From: DASVAL01 sp035649575
GTDB taxonomy: Bacteria > Planctomycetota > UBA1135 > UBA2386
Direction: 5' to 3'
NCBI GenBank assembly: GCA_035649575.1
Contig: DASRJH010000041.1
Location: forward strand, 1 to 37,173
Length of the DNA: 37,173 nucleotides
Shown: in pieces, positions 7,710 to 16,052 of the stretch
Position numbering within the stretch: position 1 is the stretch's first letter
Layout: the number at the start of each line of letters is the position of its first letter
Made by a program: the position numbers and the translations under genes
The notes under the pieces: generated by a model
What the model was told of the DNA's origin: nothing
Databases searched by the model: none
What the model saw: the letters and a program-made list of their open reading frames with translations, nothing else

Positions 7710-8972
7710 ATGCTGCTGTTCGTCCTCGTCGTCTGCCTGTCGCTGCTGCTCACGTTCGTCTGCTCGCTGGCCGAGGCGACGCTGCTGAGCGTCGGCCAAG
7801 GGCGCATCGAGACCCTGGCCCGGAGCGGCTCGCACGCGGGCCAGCTGCTGCGGCGCTTCCGCCGCGAACCCGACCGTCCCATCGCCGCGATCCTCGTGCT
7901 GAACACGATCGCGACCTCGGGCGGCGCCGCGTTCGCGACGGACCTGTTCTCGAGGACGTTCCCCGGCACATCGCCGCTGTGGTTCGCAACGGGTTTCGTC
8001 GTCACCGTGCTCGCGTTCACGGAGATCGTCCCCAAGACACTCGGCGTGGTGCACGCGAACACGCTCGCCGTGCCCGTCGCCCACATGATCCACGGGATCA
8101 CCTGGTTCCTCGCGCCCGTGCTGTTCCTGACGCGCAGGATCTCGCGGCTCGTCACGCGCAAGGAGGTCGTGCACGCGACCTCGCTCGAGGAGATCCGCAT
8201 GCTGACGGCCGTCGGTCACAAGCAGGGTGCGTTCGGCTCCATCACGGCCGAACTGATCGAGAACGCGACGCGCCTGCGCGACACGAAGGCGCGCGACATC
8301 ATGGTCTCCAGAGACCGCGTCACCTACCTCTCGGGCAACCACTCGACCGAGGAGAACCTGAGGCTGGTCCACCGCAGCGGCCACAGCCGTTTCCCATACA
8401 CGCCGACGGGCGAACTCGACCAGGTCACCGGCGTGATCCTCACGAAAGAGCTGCTGTTCTCGCTGCGCGAGACCGTCGAGCCCGACTGGTCCGGACTGCA
8501 GGTCCCGCTGTTGATCGTGCCCGAGACCGCGACGCTGAATCACGTGCTGCGCCGCTTCCAGCGCGCGAAGATCCACATGGCCATCGTCGTCGACGAGTAT
8601 GGCTCGACGCAGGGCATCATCACGCTCGAGGACGTGCTCGAGGAGATCGTGGGCGAGATCGACGACGAGTTCGACACCGAGGAGACGCACACGGTCGAGC
8701 GCCCGGATGGTTCGCTGCTCTGCCGCGGCATCGCCGAGGCCGCGAAGGTCTTCGCCAAGCTGGGCATCGAGGACGTCGCGACGGAGAGCAAGACCCTGTC
8801 CGGCTTCCTGGCCGAGAAGCTCGGCAACGTGCCGGCGCCGGGCTCCCACGTGGACTTCCACGGCCACCGCTTCACGGTCACGAAGGCGAACAACCGGCGG
8901 GCCGAGCGCGTGCTCATTACGCGCATGACGAGTCGGTCCGAGCCCGAGCCCGCTCCTGCAAGCGAAGCGTAA
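7710..8972 (+). CDS. CNNM/CorC (HlyC) family membrane protein
   Basis: A 420-residue protein of the family implicated in Mg2+/Co2+ transport or efflux. Domains in order: a DUF21/CNNM membrane domain (about 1-150) with a hydrophobic first helix and the conserved TEIVPKTLG motif (104-112); a CBS pair (about 195-315) including AIVVDEYGSTQGIITLEDVL, which senses nucleotides in relatives; and a CorC_HlyC C-terminal domain (about 330-410). The start is placed at ATG 7710 because it opens directly on the first membrane helix; the frame stays open to 7614, but that extension is polar. A GAGG 15 nt upstream is too far to be convincing. It lies 84 bp upstream of the NfeD-like gene on the same strand, so co-transcription with the flotillin pair is plausible. 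Confidence 0.88.
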   Translation: MLLFVLVVCLSLLLTFVCSLAEATLLSVGQGRIETLARSGSHAGQLLRRFRREPDRPIAAILVLNTIATSGGAAFATDLFSRTFPGTSPLWFATGFVVTVLAFTEIVPKTLGVVHANTLAVPVAHMIHGITWFLAPVLFLTRRISRLVTRKEVVHATSLEEIRMLTAVGHKQGAFGSITAELIENATRLRDTKARDIMVSRDRVTYLSGNHSTEENLRLVHRSGHSRFPYTPTGELDQVTGVILTKELLFSLRETVEPDWSGLQVPLLIVPETATLNHVLRRFQRAKIHMAIVVDEYGSTQGIITLEDVLEEIVGEIDDEFDTEETHTVERPDGSLLCRGIAEAAKVFAKLGIEDVATESKTLSGFLAEKLGNVPAPGSHVDFHGHRFTVTKANNRRAERVLITRMTSRSEPEPAPASEA

Positions 8973-9042
8973 CGGATCTGGCCGAATGCCCGACAGTCCC
9001 GCCCGGCCCTGGGCCACTTCGGCGGTAGCTCCCCCATCACCC

Positions 9043-9047
9043 GAGGG
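9043..9047 (+). promoter_or_regulatory. Ribosome binding site of the NfeD-like gene
   Basis: GAGGG stands 9 nt before the ATG at 9057, supporting that start. Confidence 0.5.
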
Positions 9048-9056
9048 CGACTGCCA

Positions 9057-9605
9057 ATGAGCACGATCTTCCTCTACTGCGCCGCCATCGGCGGCACGTT
9101 CCTCGTCCTGCAGTTCTTGCTGCTCTTGTTCGGCGTCGGCGGCGACACCGAAATCGGCGACGGCCACGGTCACGCTCACGGCGACGTCGGCCACGATCAG
9201 AGCGCGTTCCTCAAGATGGTCTCGCTGCAGACGGTCACGACGTTCGCGACGTTCTTCGGTCTCGTCGGTCTCGGCACCGAGCAACTCGGCTGGAGCACGT
9301 TCACGGTGGCTGTTGCGGCGACGATGGCCGGAATCAGCGCGCTGTGGCTCGTCGGGCGCCTGATGCGCGGACTGTCCGCGCTGCACTCGCAGGGCAACCT
9401 CGACCTGCAGAACGCCATCGGTCAGACGGGCAGCGTCTACCTGCGCATCCCGGCGTCCGGCCAGGGCCGCGTGATGATGAACGTGCAAGGCCGCACCGTC
9501 GAATGCCGTGCGATCAGCCGTTCGCTCGAGATCCCGACCGGCGCCGCAGTTCGCGTCGTCGCGCGCACCGACGGCGACGTGCTCGTCGTCGAGCCCCTCG
9601 CATGA
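9057..9605 (+). CDS. NfeD-like membrane protein
   Basis: A 182-residue membrane protein. A first hydrophobic helix (about 5-27) is followed by a His/Asp/Gly-rich loop (36-48, with H37, H39, H41 and H46), two more helices (about 57-75 and 82-102), and a C-terminal beta-rich domain (115-182) of the NfeD OB-fold type: IGQTGSVYLRI, GRVMMNVQGRTVECRA, and G-AVRVVARTDGDVLVVEP. NfeD-like proteins are typically encoded beside a flotillin/SPFH protein and are thought to act with it in membrane microdomains. Here the stop codon overlaps the flotillin ATG by ATGA, consistent with translational coupling. The His-rich loop could bind a metal; that is inference. Alternative: the short YuaF-like class rather than the long protease-fused class. 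Confidence 0.82.
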   Translation: MSTIFLYCAAIGGTFLVLQFLLLLFGVGGDTEIGDGHGHAHGDVGHDQSAFLKMVSLQTVTTFATFFGLVGLGTEQLGWSTFTVAVAATMAGISALWLVGRLMRGLSALHSQGNLDLQNAIGQTGSVYLRIPASGQGRVMMNVQGRTVECRAISRSLEIPTGAAVRVVARTDGDVLVVEPLA

Positions 9606-11257
9606 CCCCGTACTCACCGCTTCCCCCAACCACAGATCCCATGTTCGCCATCCTGCAAGGCAACGCAGCCTCCTCGGACATCTTCCTCCCGCTCGCAGTC
9701 GGCGCCGCCGCGCTCGTCATGCTGAGCTTCGTGATCCTCGTGGTGAAGCGCTACAAGCGCTGCCCGAGCAACAAGATCCTCGTGATCTTCGGCAAGGTCA
9801 CGCCCGGCCGGCCCTCGCGCTGCCTGCACGGCGGCGGCGCGTTCGTCTGGCCGCTGATCCAGGACTACGCGTTCCTGTCGCTCGATCCGATGCAGATCGA
9901 GATCCCGCTGCGCGGCGCGCTCTCGGCCGAGAACATCCGCGTCAACGTGCCATCGGTGTTCACGGTCGCGATCGGCACGGAAGCGGCCGTCATGCAGACC
10001 GCCGCGATCCGTCTGCTCGGTCTGAACGTGCGCGACATCATGAAACAGTCCGAGGACATCATCCTGGGCCAGCTGCGCCAGGTGATCGCCTCGATGACGA
10101 TCGAGGACATCAATCGCAACCGCGACAAGTTCCTCGACAGCGTGCAGAACTCGCTGACGCCCGAGCTCGAGAAGATCGGCCTCGTGCTGATCAACGTGAA
10201 CATCACCGACATCACGGACGAGTCGGGTTACATCGAGGCGATGGGCCGCAAGGCGGCCTCGGAAGCGATCCAGTCGGCCGAGATCGACGTCGCGAAGCAG
10301 CAGATGCGCGGCTCGATCGGCGTCGCCGAGGCGAAGCGCGAGCAAGACGTGATGGTCGCGAGCGCCGAGAAGGTGCGCGAGATCGGCACCAAGGAAGCCG
10401 AACGCGAGAAGCTCGTGCGCCTGGCGGAGCTCGCCAAGGAGACCGGCATCGGCAAGAACCGCAACGAGCTCGAGCAGCAGAGCGCGGTCAAGGACCAGGA
10501 GCGCCAGATGCGCGTCCAGGTCGCCGAGGCCGAGGCCGCGGCGGTGACCGGCGAGAACCTCGCGCGCGCCAAGGGCGTCGACGCCGAGGCGACGCTCAAG
10601 GTGCGCCAGGCCGACGCATACCAGCTCGCCGAAACGCGGCGGCGCGAGGCCGAGGCGAAGGTGCGCGAGGCGCAGTATCTCGCCGAAGCGCGCGCCGCCG
10701 ATGCGATGGCGACCAAGATCGAGAGCGAGCAGCGCGCCGAGCTCGAAGCGACCGCGAAGGCACAGAAGGCCAAGTTGATCGTCGACGCCGAGGCCCAGGC
10801 CGAGCAGATCCGCCTGCGCGCCGTGGCCGAGGCGGGCGCCTTGTTCGCGAAACTCGAGGCGCAGGCACGCGGTGAATACGAGATCCTGGCCAGGAAGGCC
10901 GAGGGTCTGCAACGCCTCGTCGAGGGTTGCGGCGGCGCGCAGCAGGCCTTCCAGCTGTTGATGCTCGAGCACCTGCCGCACATGGCCGAGACCGCCGCGA
11001 AGGCGATCTCGAACGTCAAGTTCGACAAGGTCGTGGTCTGGGACGGCGGCGGCCTGAACGGCAAGAATGCGACGGCCGGCTTCTTGCATGGCCTCGCGGG
11101 CAGCCTGCCGCCCGTGATGCAGATGATGCGCGACATCGGCGGCGTCGAGATGCCCGCCTACTTCGGCAAGCTCGCGGAGGCGCAGAATCCGGCGCCCGAG
11201 GCCACGACCATCGTGCCGAGGCCCCCTGCGCCCAAGCCGGCGATGGGTGCGACCTGA
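9602..11257 (+). CDS. Flotillin-like SPFH-domain protein
   Basis: A 551-residue membrane-anchored scaffold. A single N-terminal membrane helix (about 28-48) leads into an SPFH/band 7 domain (CPSNKILVIFGKV, LDPMQIEIPL, NVPSVFTVAIG, DIMKQSEDIILGQLRQVIASM, LEKIGLVLINVNITDI). Then comes a long coiled coil rich in Ala, Glu, Arg and Gln (about residues 215-440), the hallmark of flotillins, and a C-terminal tail with Gly- and Pro-rich ends. I chose ATG 9602 because it overlaps the NfeD stop; ATG 9641, 13 codons in, is a reasonable alternative since the first residues are proline-rich and neither has a strong ribosome binding site. Flotillins oligomerise on the inner membrane face and organise membrane domains. 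Confidence 0.92.
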   Translation: MTPYSPLPPTTDPMFAILQGNAASSDIFLPLAVGAAALVMLSFVILVVKRYKRCPSNKILVIFGKVTPGRPSRCLHGGGAFVWPLIQDYAFLSLDPMQIEIPLRGALSAENIRVNVPSVFTVAIGTEAAVMQTAAIRLLGLNVRDIMKQSEDIILGQLRQVIASMTIEDINRNRDKFLDSVQNSLTPELEKIGLVLINVNITDITDESGYIEAMGRKAASEAIQSAEIDVAKQQMRGSIGVAEAKREQDVMVASAEKVREIGTKEAEREKLVRLAELAKETGIGKNRNELEQQSAVKDQERQMRVQVAEAEAAAVTGENLARAKGVDAEATLKVRQADAYQLAETRRREAEAKVREAQYLAEARAADAMATKIESEQRAELEATAKAQKAKLIVDAEAQAEQIRLRAVAEAGALFAKLEAQARGEYEILARKAEGLQRLVEGCGGAQQAFQLLMLEHLPHMAETAAKAISNVKFDKVVVWDGGGLNGKNATAGFLHGLAGSLPPVMQMMRDIGGVEMPAYFGKLAEAQNPAPEATTIVPRPPAPKPAMGAT

Positions 11258-11286
11258 CGCGCGGGGCGGCTACCGCTGCGATGACA

Positions 11287-12222
11287 CTACCTGGCCTTCG
11301 CGTCTTCGAGCAGCTTCTGCCACGCCTGCTTCGAGCTGTCGATCCGGGCGCCGGTCTCCATTCCGTAGCGCTTCATCAGCTCGTCGTAGGCCTTTTGGGC
11401 GAGCGCAGCGTCCTTGTGCTCGCTGGCATGCTGCAGCACGGGCCGCCAGAACCACCAGCCGCTCATCGTCTCGCTCGGCGTCTTGCCCGCCTTGACCAGC
11501 TCGGCCAGCGTCGCGCGGAGCTTCTCGGGACCCAGCTCGCGACCCTTGTCGAGCACGGCGCGCACTTCCGCGTCCACGAGCTTGCTCGCGACAAGCTCCT
11601 TCTCGGCAGCCGACAAGTCCGCGTAGCGATCGCTGCGCGGCTGGATCTCGGCCGCCGGGATCAGATCGCACTTCAGCTCGCTCAGGAACAGCTGCTTCTG
11701 CTCGGCTGCCGTGGCCTTGTCACCCTTGGCGCGCAAGGCCACGATCGCGGTTGCCTCTGCGTGTCCCTCGAGGAACGACTTCACCGAGTGCCCGGGCTTC
11801 GTCAGCACGTTGCCTGAGGCGTCCATGAAACAGACGGTCGGGGGGGTGCTCGTGAATCCCTTCTCGCGGTGCAACTTCGGGTACGCCTCGTCGCCTTGCA
11901 CTCGCGACGTGTTGTGCAGGAACAACACGACACACTTCGCGAACTTCGCGAACTCGGCGTCGGAGAGCGGACCGCTCTCCAGTGCGCTGCAGCGTTCGCA
12001 TGGCGCGTAGGAACGCGTGAAGTAGGCGAAGATCAGCTTGCCTTCCTGCTTCGCCGTCTCGCGCGCCTTGTCGTAGTCCTGGAGCCATGGCGCCTTCTTG
12101 AAGACCTCTTTGGCCAGCGTCTCGGCGCGCATCTGCTTGTACTCGTCCTGGCTCCTTTCTTGCCCCTGGCTTGGCAGCAGCGTGGCCAGCAGTGCGGCCG
12201 CCGGCAGCAGTCGAGTGTTCAT
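11287..12222 (-). CDS. Secreted thioredoxin-like protein
   Basis: A 311-residue exported protein. The ATG at 12222 gives a signal peptide (MNTRLLPAAALLATLLPSQG) and has GAGG 6 nt upstream; starts at 12234 and 12237 would add only a few residues and have poor spacing. Residues 45-150 fit a thioredoxin fold of the DUF255/thioredoxin_7 sort: WLQDYDKARETAKQEGKLIF, then the redox motif CERC (C75, C78), VVLFLHNTS, and a cis-proline region STPPTVCFMDASG. The remaining ~160 residues are helical and charged with no recognised domain. It probably reduces or senses disulfides outside the cytoplasm. It is 29 bp from the convergent flotillin gene and about 106 bp downstream of uvrC on the same strand. Confidence 0.78.
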   Translation of the reverse strand: MNTRLLPAAALLATLLPSQGQERSQDEYKQMRAETLAKEVFKKAPWLQDYDKARETAKQEGKLIFAYFTRSYAPCERCSALESGPLSDAEFAKFAKCVVLFLHNTSRVQGDEAYPKLHREKGFTSTPPTVCFMDASGNVLTKPGHSVKSFLEGHAEATAIVALRAKGDKATAAEQKQLFLSELKCDLIPAAEIQPRSDRYADLSAAEKELVASKLVDAEVRAVLDKGRELGPEKLRATLAELVKAGKTPSETMSGWWFWRPVLQHASEHKDAALAQKAYDELMKRYGMETGARIDSSKQAWQKLLEDAKAR

Positions 12223-12273
12223 GAGATGCCTCATCACTCCTCAAGAATGGCCGGCAGGAGCGGCGGGCGGAAC

Positions 12274-12290
12274 CCAGTTACAGAAACTGG
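12274..12290. repeat. Short perfect inverted repeat
   Basis: CCAGTT / AACTGG with a 5-nt spacer lies between the uvrC stop and the start of the thioredoxin-like gene, both on the minus strand. It could be an operator for the downstream gene or a weak uvrC terminator; there is no T-run. Confidence 0.35.
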
Positions 12291-12328
12291 ACGTGGCGGG
12301 GACCGCCGCGCCACAAACCCGCGCCGCC

Positions 12329-14179
12329 TCACTGCTGAGGCGTCGGTCCGGCCCCACCACGCATGCGCTCGAACACCGCGTCGGCAACGGCCCGCGGCAG
12401 CCCCGGCATGGCCCGCAGCTGTTCGCGCGACGCGACGCGCAGCGCCGACAGCGAGCCGAAGTGCCGCAGCATCGACTTGCGCCGCAGTGGTCCGACTCCC
12501 GGAACGTCGTCGAGCTCGCTCGCGATTCGCCCGCGCTGCTTGCGGTGGTAGGTGATCGCGAAACGATGCGCCTCGTCGCGCAGTGCTCCGATCAGCAGCG
12601 TCTCGGGCGCCTGCAGGGCCAGTGGTACGGGGCTGTCCTGCCCCGGCACGAAGATGCGTTCGCCGCTCTCCGCGCGCGCGTCCCCGACGCCCTCGAGCCG
12701 GCTCTTCGCGAGGCCGCACAGGCGCAGGTCGTCCTGCAGGCCGAGCTCCGCAACAGCGCGTTGGGCCGATGCGAGCTGGCCGCGGCCACCGTCGACCACG
12801 AGCAGATCGGGCAGCTCCTCGTCGTCGCGCTCGAGACAGAGCTGCAGGCTGCGCCGCACCGCCTCTTCCATCGCCGCGAAGTCGTCGCCGCCGTGCTCGG
12901 CCGAGATGCGGAAGCGCCGGTATTGCTGTTTGTGAGGCGCTCCGTCGACGAAGCAGACGCGCGACGCGACCGTGTTCGTGCCCTGGATCGTCGACACGTC
13001 GAGGCAGTGCAGCCGCTGCGGGGGGTCCTGCAGGTCGAGCAGAAGCGCGAGCCGCTCGGCTCCGGCGCGGGCGCGTGCCTTGGCATCGGTCGCCATCGCG
13101 TCCGCGAGCTGCGCGTTCTGCTGCGCGAGCTCGAGGTGGCGGCGTTTTTCGCCGCGTTGGGGCACGTGCACGTCCACCCTGCCGCCGCGCTTCTGCTGCA
13201 ACCACTGCGCGATCATCTCGGCCTCCGCCGGCAGCCCGGGCACGAGCACCAAACCCGGTACGTAGCGATCGCCCTCGTAGAAGCGACCCAGCAGCTCTCC
13301 GAGCAGCAGCGTTTCCGGCAGGTCGCTGCGGAACGAGAAGCGCCGGCAGTTCTCGAGCGCGCCGCCGCGGAACGACAGGAACGCCACCGCCACGTCGTCG
13401 CCGTTGCGGTGCAGGCCGAGCGCATCCTCGTCGGCAGCCTCGGCAACCACGGCCTGCGGCTCGGCGACGGCTTGCAGCGCCTGGATCTGGTCCTTCAGCG
13501 CCTGCGCGCGTTCGAACTGCAACGCGCCCGACGCCTCCTGCATGCGTTGCCGCATGTCCTTGAGCACGGAGCCGACTTCGCCGCGCAGGATGCGCACCGA
13601 ATGGTCGAGCAGCACGTCGTAGGCCTCCCGCGTCACGAGACCGACACACGGCGCGGGGCAGCGGCCGATCTGGTGCTTGATGCAGGGCCGCGTGCGGTTG
13701 TTGAAAACATGGTCCGAGCAGTCGCGCAGCGGCGCGATCTTGTGCAAGAGCCGCAGCGTGCGCCGCACGGACTTCGCCGACGCGAACGGACCGAAGTAGA
13801 GTGCTTTGTCGTCGGCGCGGCGCCGCACCAGCCGGTACCACGGCCACGCTTCGCGCCGATCGAGCCGCAGCAGCAAGAACGCCTTGTCGTCCTTGAGCTT
13901 CACGTTGTAGGGCGGCTGCTTCTTCTTGATCACGGTGTTCTCGAGCAGCAGCGCCTCCTGCTCGGTCGCGGTCGCGACGAACTCGACGTCGGCAGCCTCG
14001 TCGGCGAGGAAGCACAACTGGAAGCGACCATCACCACCCGGCTTCAAGTAGCTGCGCACGCGGGCCCGCAGGTCGGCGGCTTTGCCGACGTAGAGGGTCT
14101 CGCCGGCGGCATCCATGAACATGTAGATCCCCGGGCCGGTCGGGAAGCGCGCGACTTTCTCGACGATGCGGGGGTCCAT
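12329..14179 (-). CDS. uvrC: UvrABC excinuclease subunit C
   Basis: A 616-residue dual-incision nuclease of nucleotide excision repair, full length for the family. N-terminal GIY-YIG nuclease: GPGIYMF (16-21) and YVGKA (30-34), which makes the 3' cut. Four cysteines at C154, C166, C174 and C178 match the cluster reported as [4Fe-4S] ligands in E. coli UvrC. A UVR motif (about 205-235) would bind UvrB. The C-terminal RNase H-like nuclease keeps D394 (DVSTIQG), D464 (VVDGGRGQL) and H538 (EAHRF). Tandem HhH motifs end the protein (DVPGVGPLRRKSML, MPGLPRAVADAV). The start ATG 14179 matches the usual UvrC beginning a few residues before FPTGPGIY; the frame stays open upstream to 14245 without conserved sequence. 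uvrB is on the same strand about 5.6 kb away. Confidence 0.96.
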   Translation of the reverse strand: MDPRIVEKVARFPTGPGIYMFMDAAGETLYVGKAADLRARVRSYLKPGGDGRFQLCFLADEAADVEFVATATEQEALLLENTVIKKKQPPYNVKLKDDKAFLLLRLDRREAWPWYRLVRRRADDKALYFGPFASAKSVRRTLRLLHKIAPLRDCSDHVFNNRTRPCIKHQIGRCPAPCVGLVTREAYDVLLDHSVRILRGEVGSVLKDMRQRMQEASGALQFERAQALKDQIQALQAVAEPQAVVAEAADEDALGLHRNGDDVAVAFLSFRGGALENCRRFSFRSDLPETLLLGELLGRFYEGDRYVPGLVLVPGLPAEAEMIAQWLQQKRGGRVDVHVPQRGEKRRHLELAQQNAQLADAMATDAKARARAGAERLALLLDLQDPPQRLHCLDVSTIQGTNTVASRVCFVDGAPHKQQYRRFRISAEHGGDDFAAMEEAVRRSLQLCLERDDEELPDLLVVDGGRGQLASAQRAVAELGLQDDLRLCGLAKSRLEGVGDARAESGERIFVPGQDSPVPLALQAPETLLIGALRDEAHRFAITYHRKQRGRIASELDDVPGVGPLRRKSMLRHFGSLSALRVASREQLRAMPGLPRAVADAVFERMRGGAGPTPQQ

Positions 14180-14220
14180 GAGTCTCGGCGACAAAGATGC
14201 GGTGCCGCCGCGGAACTTCA

Positions 14221-14254
14221 AGCACCGCCATGCGCGCTGCGCCATGGCGGTGCT
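14221..14254. repeat. 12-bp perfect inverted repeat between uvrC and a secreted-protein gene
   Basis: AGCACCGCCATG and CATGGCGGTGCT are separated by 10 nt. The repeat lies 42 bp upstream of the uvrC start and 66 bp upstream of the start of the divergent DUF4139-like gene, so it may be an operator serving either promoter or a hairpin in the uvrC 5' leader. It is the longest perfect inverted repeat I noticed in the window. Confidence 0.6.
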
Positions 14255-14285
14255 CGACCAGCGGAGTGGTCCTTACGAAGCGCTT

Positions 14286-14305
14286 GCCGAAGCAGCGTCT
14301 TCGGC
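14286..14305. repeat. Hairpin-forming repeat upstream of the DUF4139-like gene
   Basis: GCCGAAG / CTTCGGC with a 6-nt loop (7-bp perfect stem) ends 15 nt before the ATG at 14321 and just before a TACTCT hexamer. If TACTCT is the -10, this overlaps the -35 region and could be an operator. Confidence 0.4.
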
Positions 14306-14309
14306 TGGC

Positions 14310-14315
14310 TACTCT
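14310..14315 (+). promoter_or_regulatory. Possible -10 element of the DUF4139-like gene
   Basis: TACTCT sits 5 nt before the ATG at 14321, implying a transcript that starts at or beside the start codon. There is no Shine-Dalgarno sequence. Confidence 0.3.
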
Positions 14316-14320
14316 TATGC

Positions 14321-15997
14321 ATGACCAAGAAGGCAACGCTCGCTTTCGTTCCGTTCCTGCTGTGCCACTGCCTGTTCGCGCAGGGTCCCGTGGCGCTCGC
14401 GGCCAACAAGCTGCCCGTGCGCGAAGTCACGGTGTTCAAGGACGGGCACGCCTACCTGATCCGCGACACCGCGTTGCCCGAAGGCGCACCGGGCCAGGTC
14501 GTGATCGACGAACTGCCCGCCCCCGTGCTCGGCACGTTCTGGCCGTTCGCGAGCGGCGCGCAGCTCGTGTCGGCCAAGGCCGGCCGCGAGATCGTGCCAC
14601 ACGACGTCGTGGCGATGAACGTGCGCCAGATCGCGAGTGCCAACACCGGCAAGCAGGTCGTCATCGTCACGCACGCCGCAGAACGCATCGAGGGCAAGCT
14701 GCTCGGCGTGCCGTCGAACCAGCCGGGGCTGGATCCGACTGACGGCGAGTTGTTGCTGCTCGAGACGCCGCACGGCACGCGCGTATTGCCGCTCGGCCAG
14801 GTGCGGGACCTCGAGGTTCGCGGCGAGTTCACGGGCAAGATCCGCAGCGAGCAGAACCGTGATCGCCTGAGCCTCACCGTTGCAGGAGGCGGCCCCGGAG
14901 CGAGAGTTGGCGTCATGTATGTGCAGCGCGGTCTGCGCTGGATCCCGGCCTACCGGCTCGACCTCGACGGCAACGGCAAGGCCGCGGTGCAGTTCGAGGC
15001 GACGCTCGTGAACGACTTGATCGACCTCGAGCACGCGACCGTGAACTTCGTGGTCGGCGTGCCGAAGTTCGAGTTCGAGAGCCTCGTCGACCCGATCTCG
15101 CTGCAGGAGGAGATGGCGCAGGTGGCGGCGGGCGAGCAATACACGGCGGGCGGCGCCCGCAACCAGTTCGAGTTCCGCAACGCGTTGTCGAACTCGCTGC
15201 GCACGCAGAGCGCTGCCTTCGAGCCGCCCGCGGGCCAGGATCCGGTGCCGGCCGGCGAGGGCTCGGGCACCGAGGATCTGTTCGTGTTCACGGTGCGCGA
15301 CGTCACGCTGAAGAAGGGCGAGCGTCTCGTGCTGCCGATCGCGTCGTTCCAGCTCGGCTATCGCGACGTCTACCGGCTCGACGTGGAGTTCGGGCCGCCG
15401 GCCGAATTCCGGCAGCAGCTGCACTGCGAACGCGTGCTCGAGCTCGCGCGTCTGCTCGCGGCGCCGAAGGCCCGCCACGTGCTGCGACTGCGCAACGACT
15501 CGGACGCGCCGCTGACGACCGCGCCCGTGCTCGTGCTCGCTGCCGGCCGGGTCCTGGCCCAGTCGCGCATCACCTACACGTCGAAGGGGCGCGAGGTCGA
15601 CCTCGAGATCAATGCGGCCATCGACGTGAGGGTCGAGACCGAGGAACACGAACTACAACGCGACTCAGGGCCGTTCCGCCTCGGCAACGACAACTACGGC
15701 AGGGTCGACGTCGCCGGTTCGATCACGCTTTGGAACGGCAAGCCACAGCCGATCGAGGTCGAGGTGAAGCGCCGCGTGCTCGGCCTCGCCGACTCGGTCG
15801 GGCAGGGCGGCAGCCACAAGCAGCTCGACCTGGTGCAAGCCTGGCACGGCGGCCCGGTGCCGGCGTGGTGGAGCTGGTGGAGCTGGCCGTACTGGTGGTT
15901 TGCGCACAACGGCCTCGCCGAGTTCCGCTGGCAGGTGAAGCTCGAGCCCGGCGCGACCACGAAGCTCGAAGCGAGCTGGCACTACTTCTGGCGATGA
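14321..15997 (+). CDS. Secreted DUF4139-like protein with Trp-rich patch
   Basis: A 558-residue exported protein. ATG 14321 gives a short signal peptide (MTKKATLAFVPFLLCHCLFA). The early part (LPVREVTVFKDGHAYLIRD) and the segment around MYVQRGLRWIPAYRLDLDG followed by VQFEATLVNDLIDLEHATV resemble the DUF4139 / mucoidy-inhibitor MuiA-like family, whose members are beta-rich and of unknown function. A region with a FVFTVRDVTLKKGERLVLPI stretch fits the second half of that domain. Near the C-terminus W516-F527 contains seven tryptophans plus Tyr and Phe (WWSWWSWPYWWF), which is unusual and could lie at a membrane or bind carbohydrate. It is followed after 55 bp by a lipoprotein gene on the same strand. 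Confidence 0.75.
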   Translation: MTKKATLAFVPFLLCHCLFAQGPVALAANKLPVREVTVFKDGHAYLIRDTALPEGAPGQVVIDELPAPVLGTFWPFASGAQLVSAKAGREIVPHDVVAMNVRQIASANTGKQVVIVTHAAERIEGKLLGVPSNQPGLDPTDGELLLLETPHGTRVLPLGQVRDLEVRGEFTGKIRSEQNRDRLSLTVAGGGPGARVGVMYVQRGLRWIPAYRLDLDGNGKAAVQFEATLVNDLIDLEHATVNFVVGVPKFEFESLVDPISLQEEMAQVAAGEQYTAGGARNQFEFRNALSNSLRTQSAAFEPPAGQDPVPAGEGSGTEDLFVFTVRDVTLKKGERLVLPIASFQLGYRDVYRLDVEFGPPAEFRQQLHCERVLELARLLAAPKARHVLRLRNDSDAPLTTAPVLVLAAGRVLAQSRITYTSKGREVDLEINAAIDVRVETEEHELQRDSGPFRLGNDNYGRVDVAGSITLWNGKPQPIEVEVKRRVLGLADSVGQGGSHKQLDLVQAWHGGPVPAWWSWWSWPYWWFAHNGLAEFRWQVKLEPGATTKLEASWHYFWR

Positions 15998-16052
15998 GGT
16001 TCTGCCGATGAGGTGCATTCCACGCCGACCATCCTCGCGCACGGAAACCACC

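Noticed and set aside
7662..11089. Minus-strand frames opposite the CorC, NfeD and flotillin genes
   Set aside because: Plus-strand genes have clear family motifs; the opposing frames are Arg/Asp/Leu-rich shadows.
12980..13000. UvrC nuclease motif change (DVST for DISH) as loss of activity
   Set aside because: The aspartate is kept, other UvrC proteins vary after it (such as DISN), and D464 and H538 are intact.
12098..14200. Long open frame on the plus strand across uvrC
   Set aside because: It is the complement of uvrC, Arg/Ala/Leu-rich, with no domain; only the part after 14321 is real and that is a separate gene.
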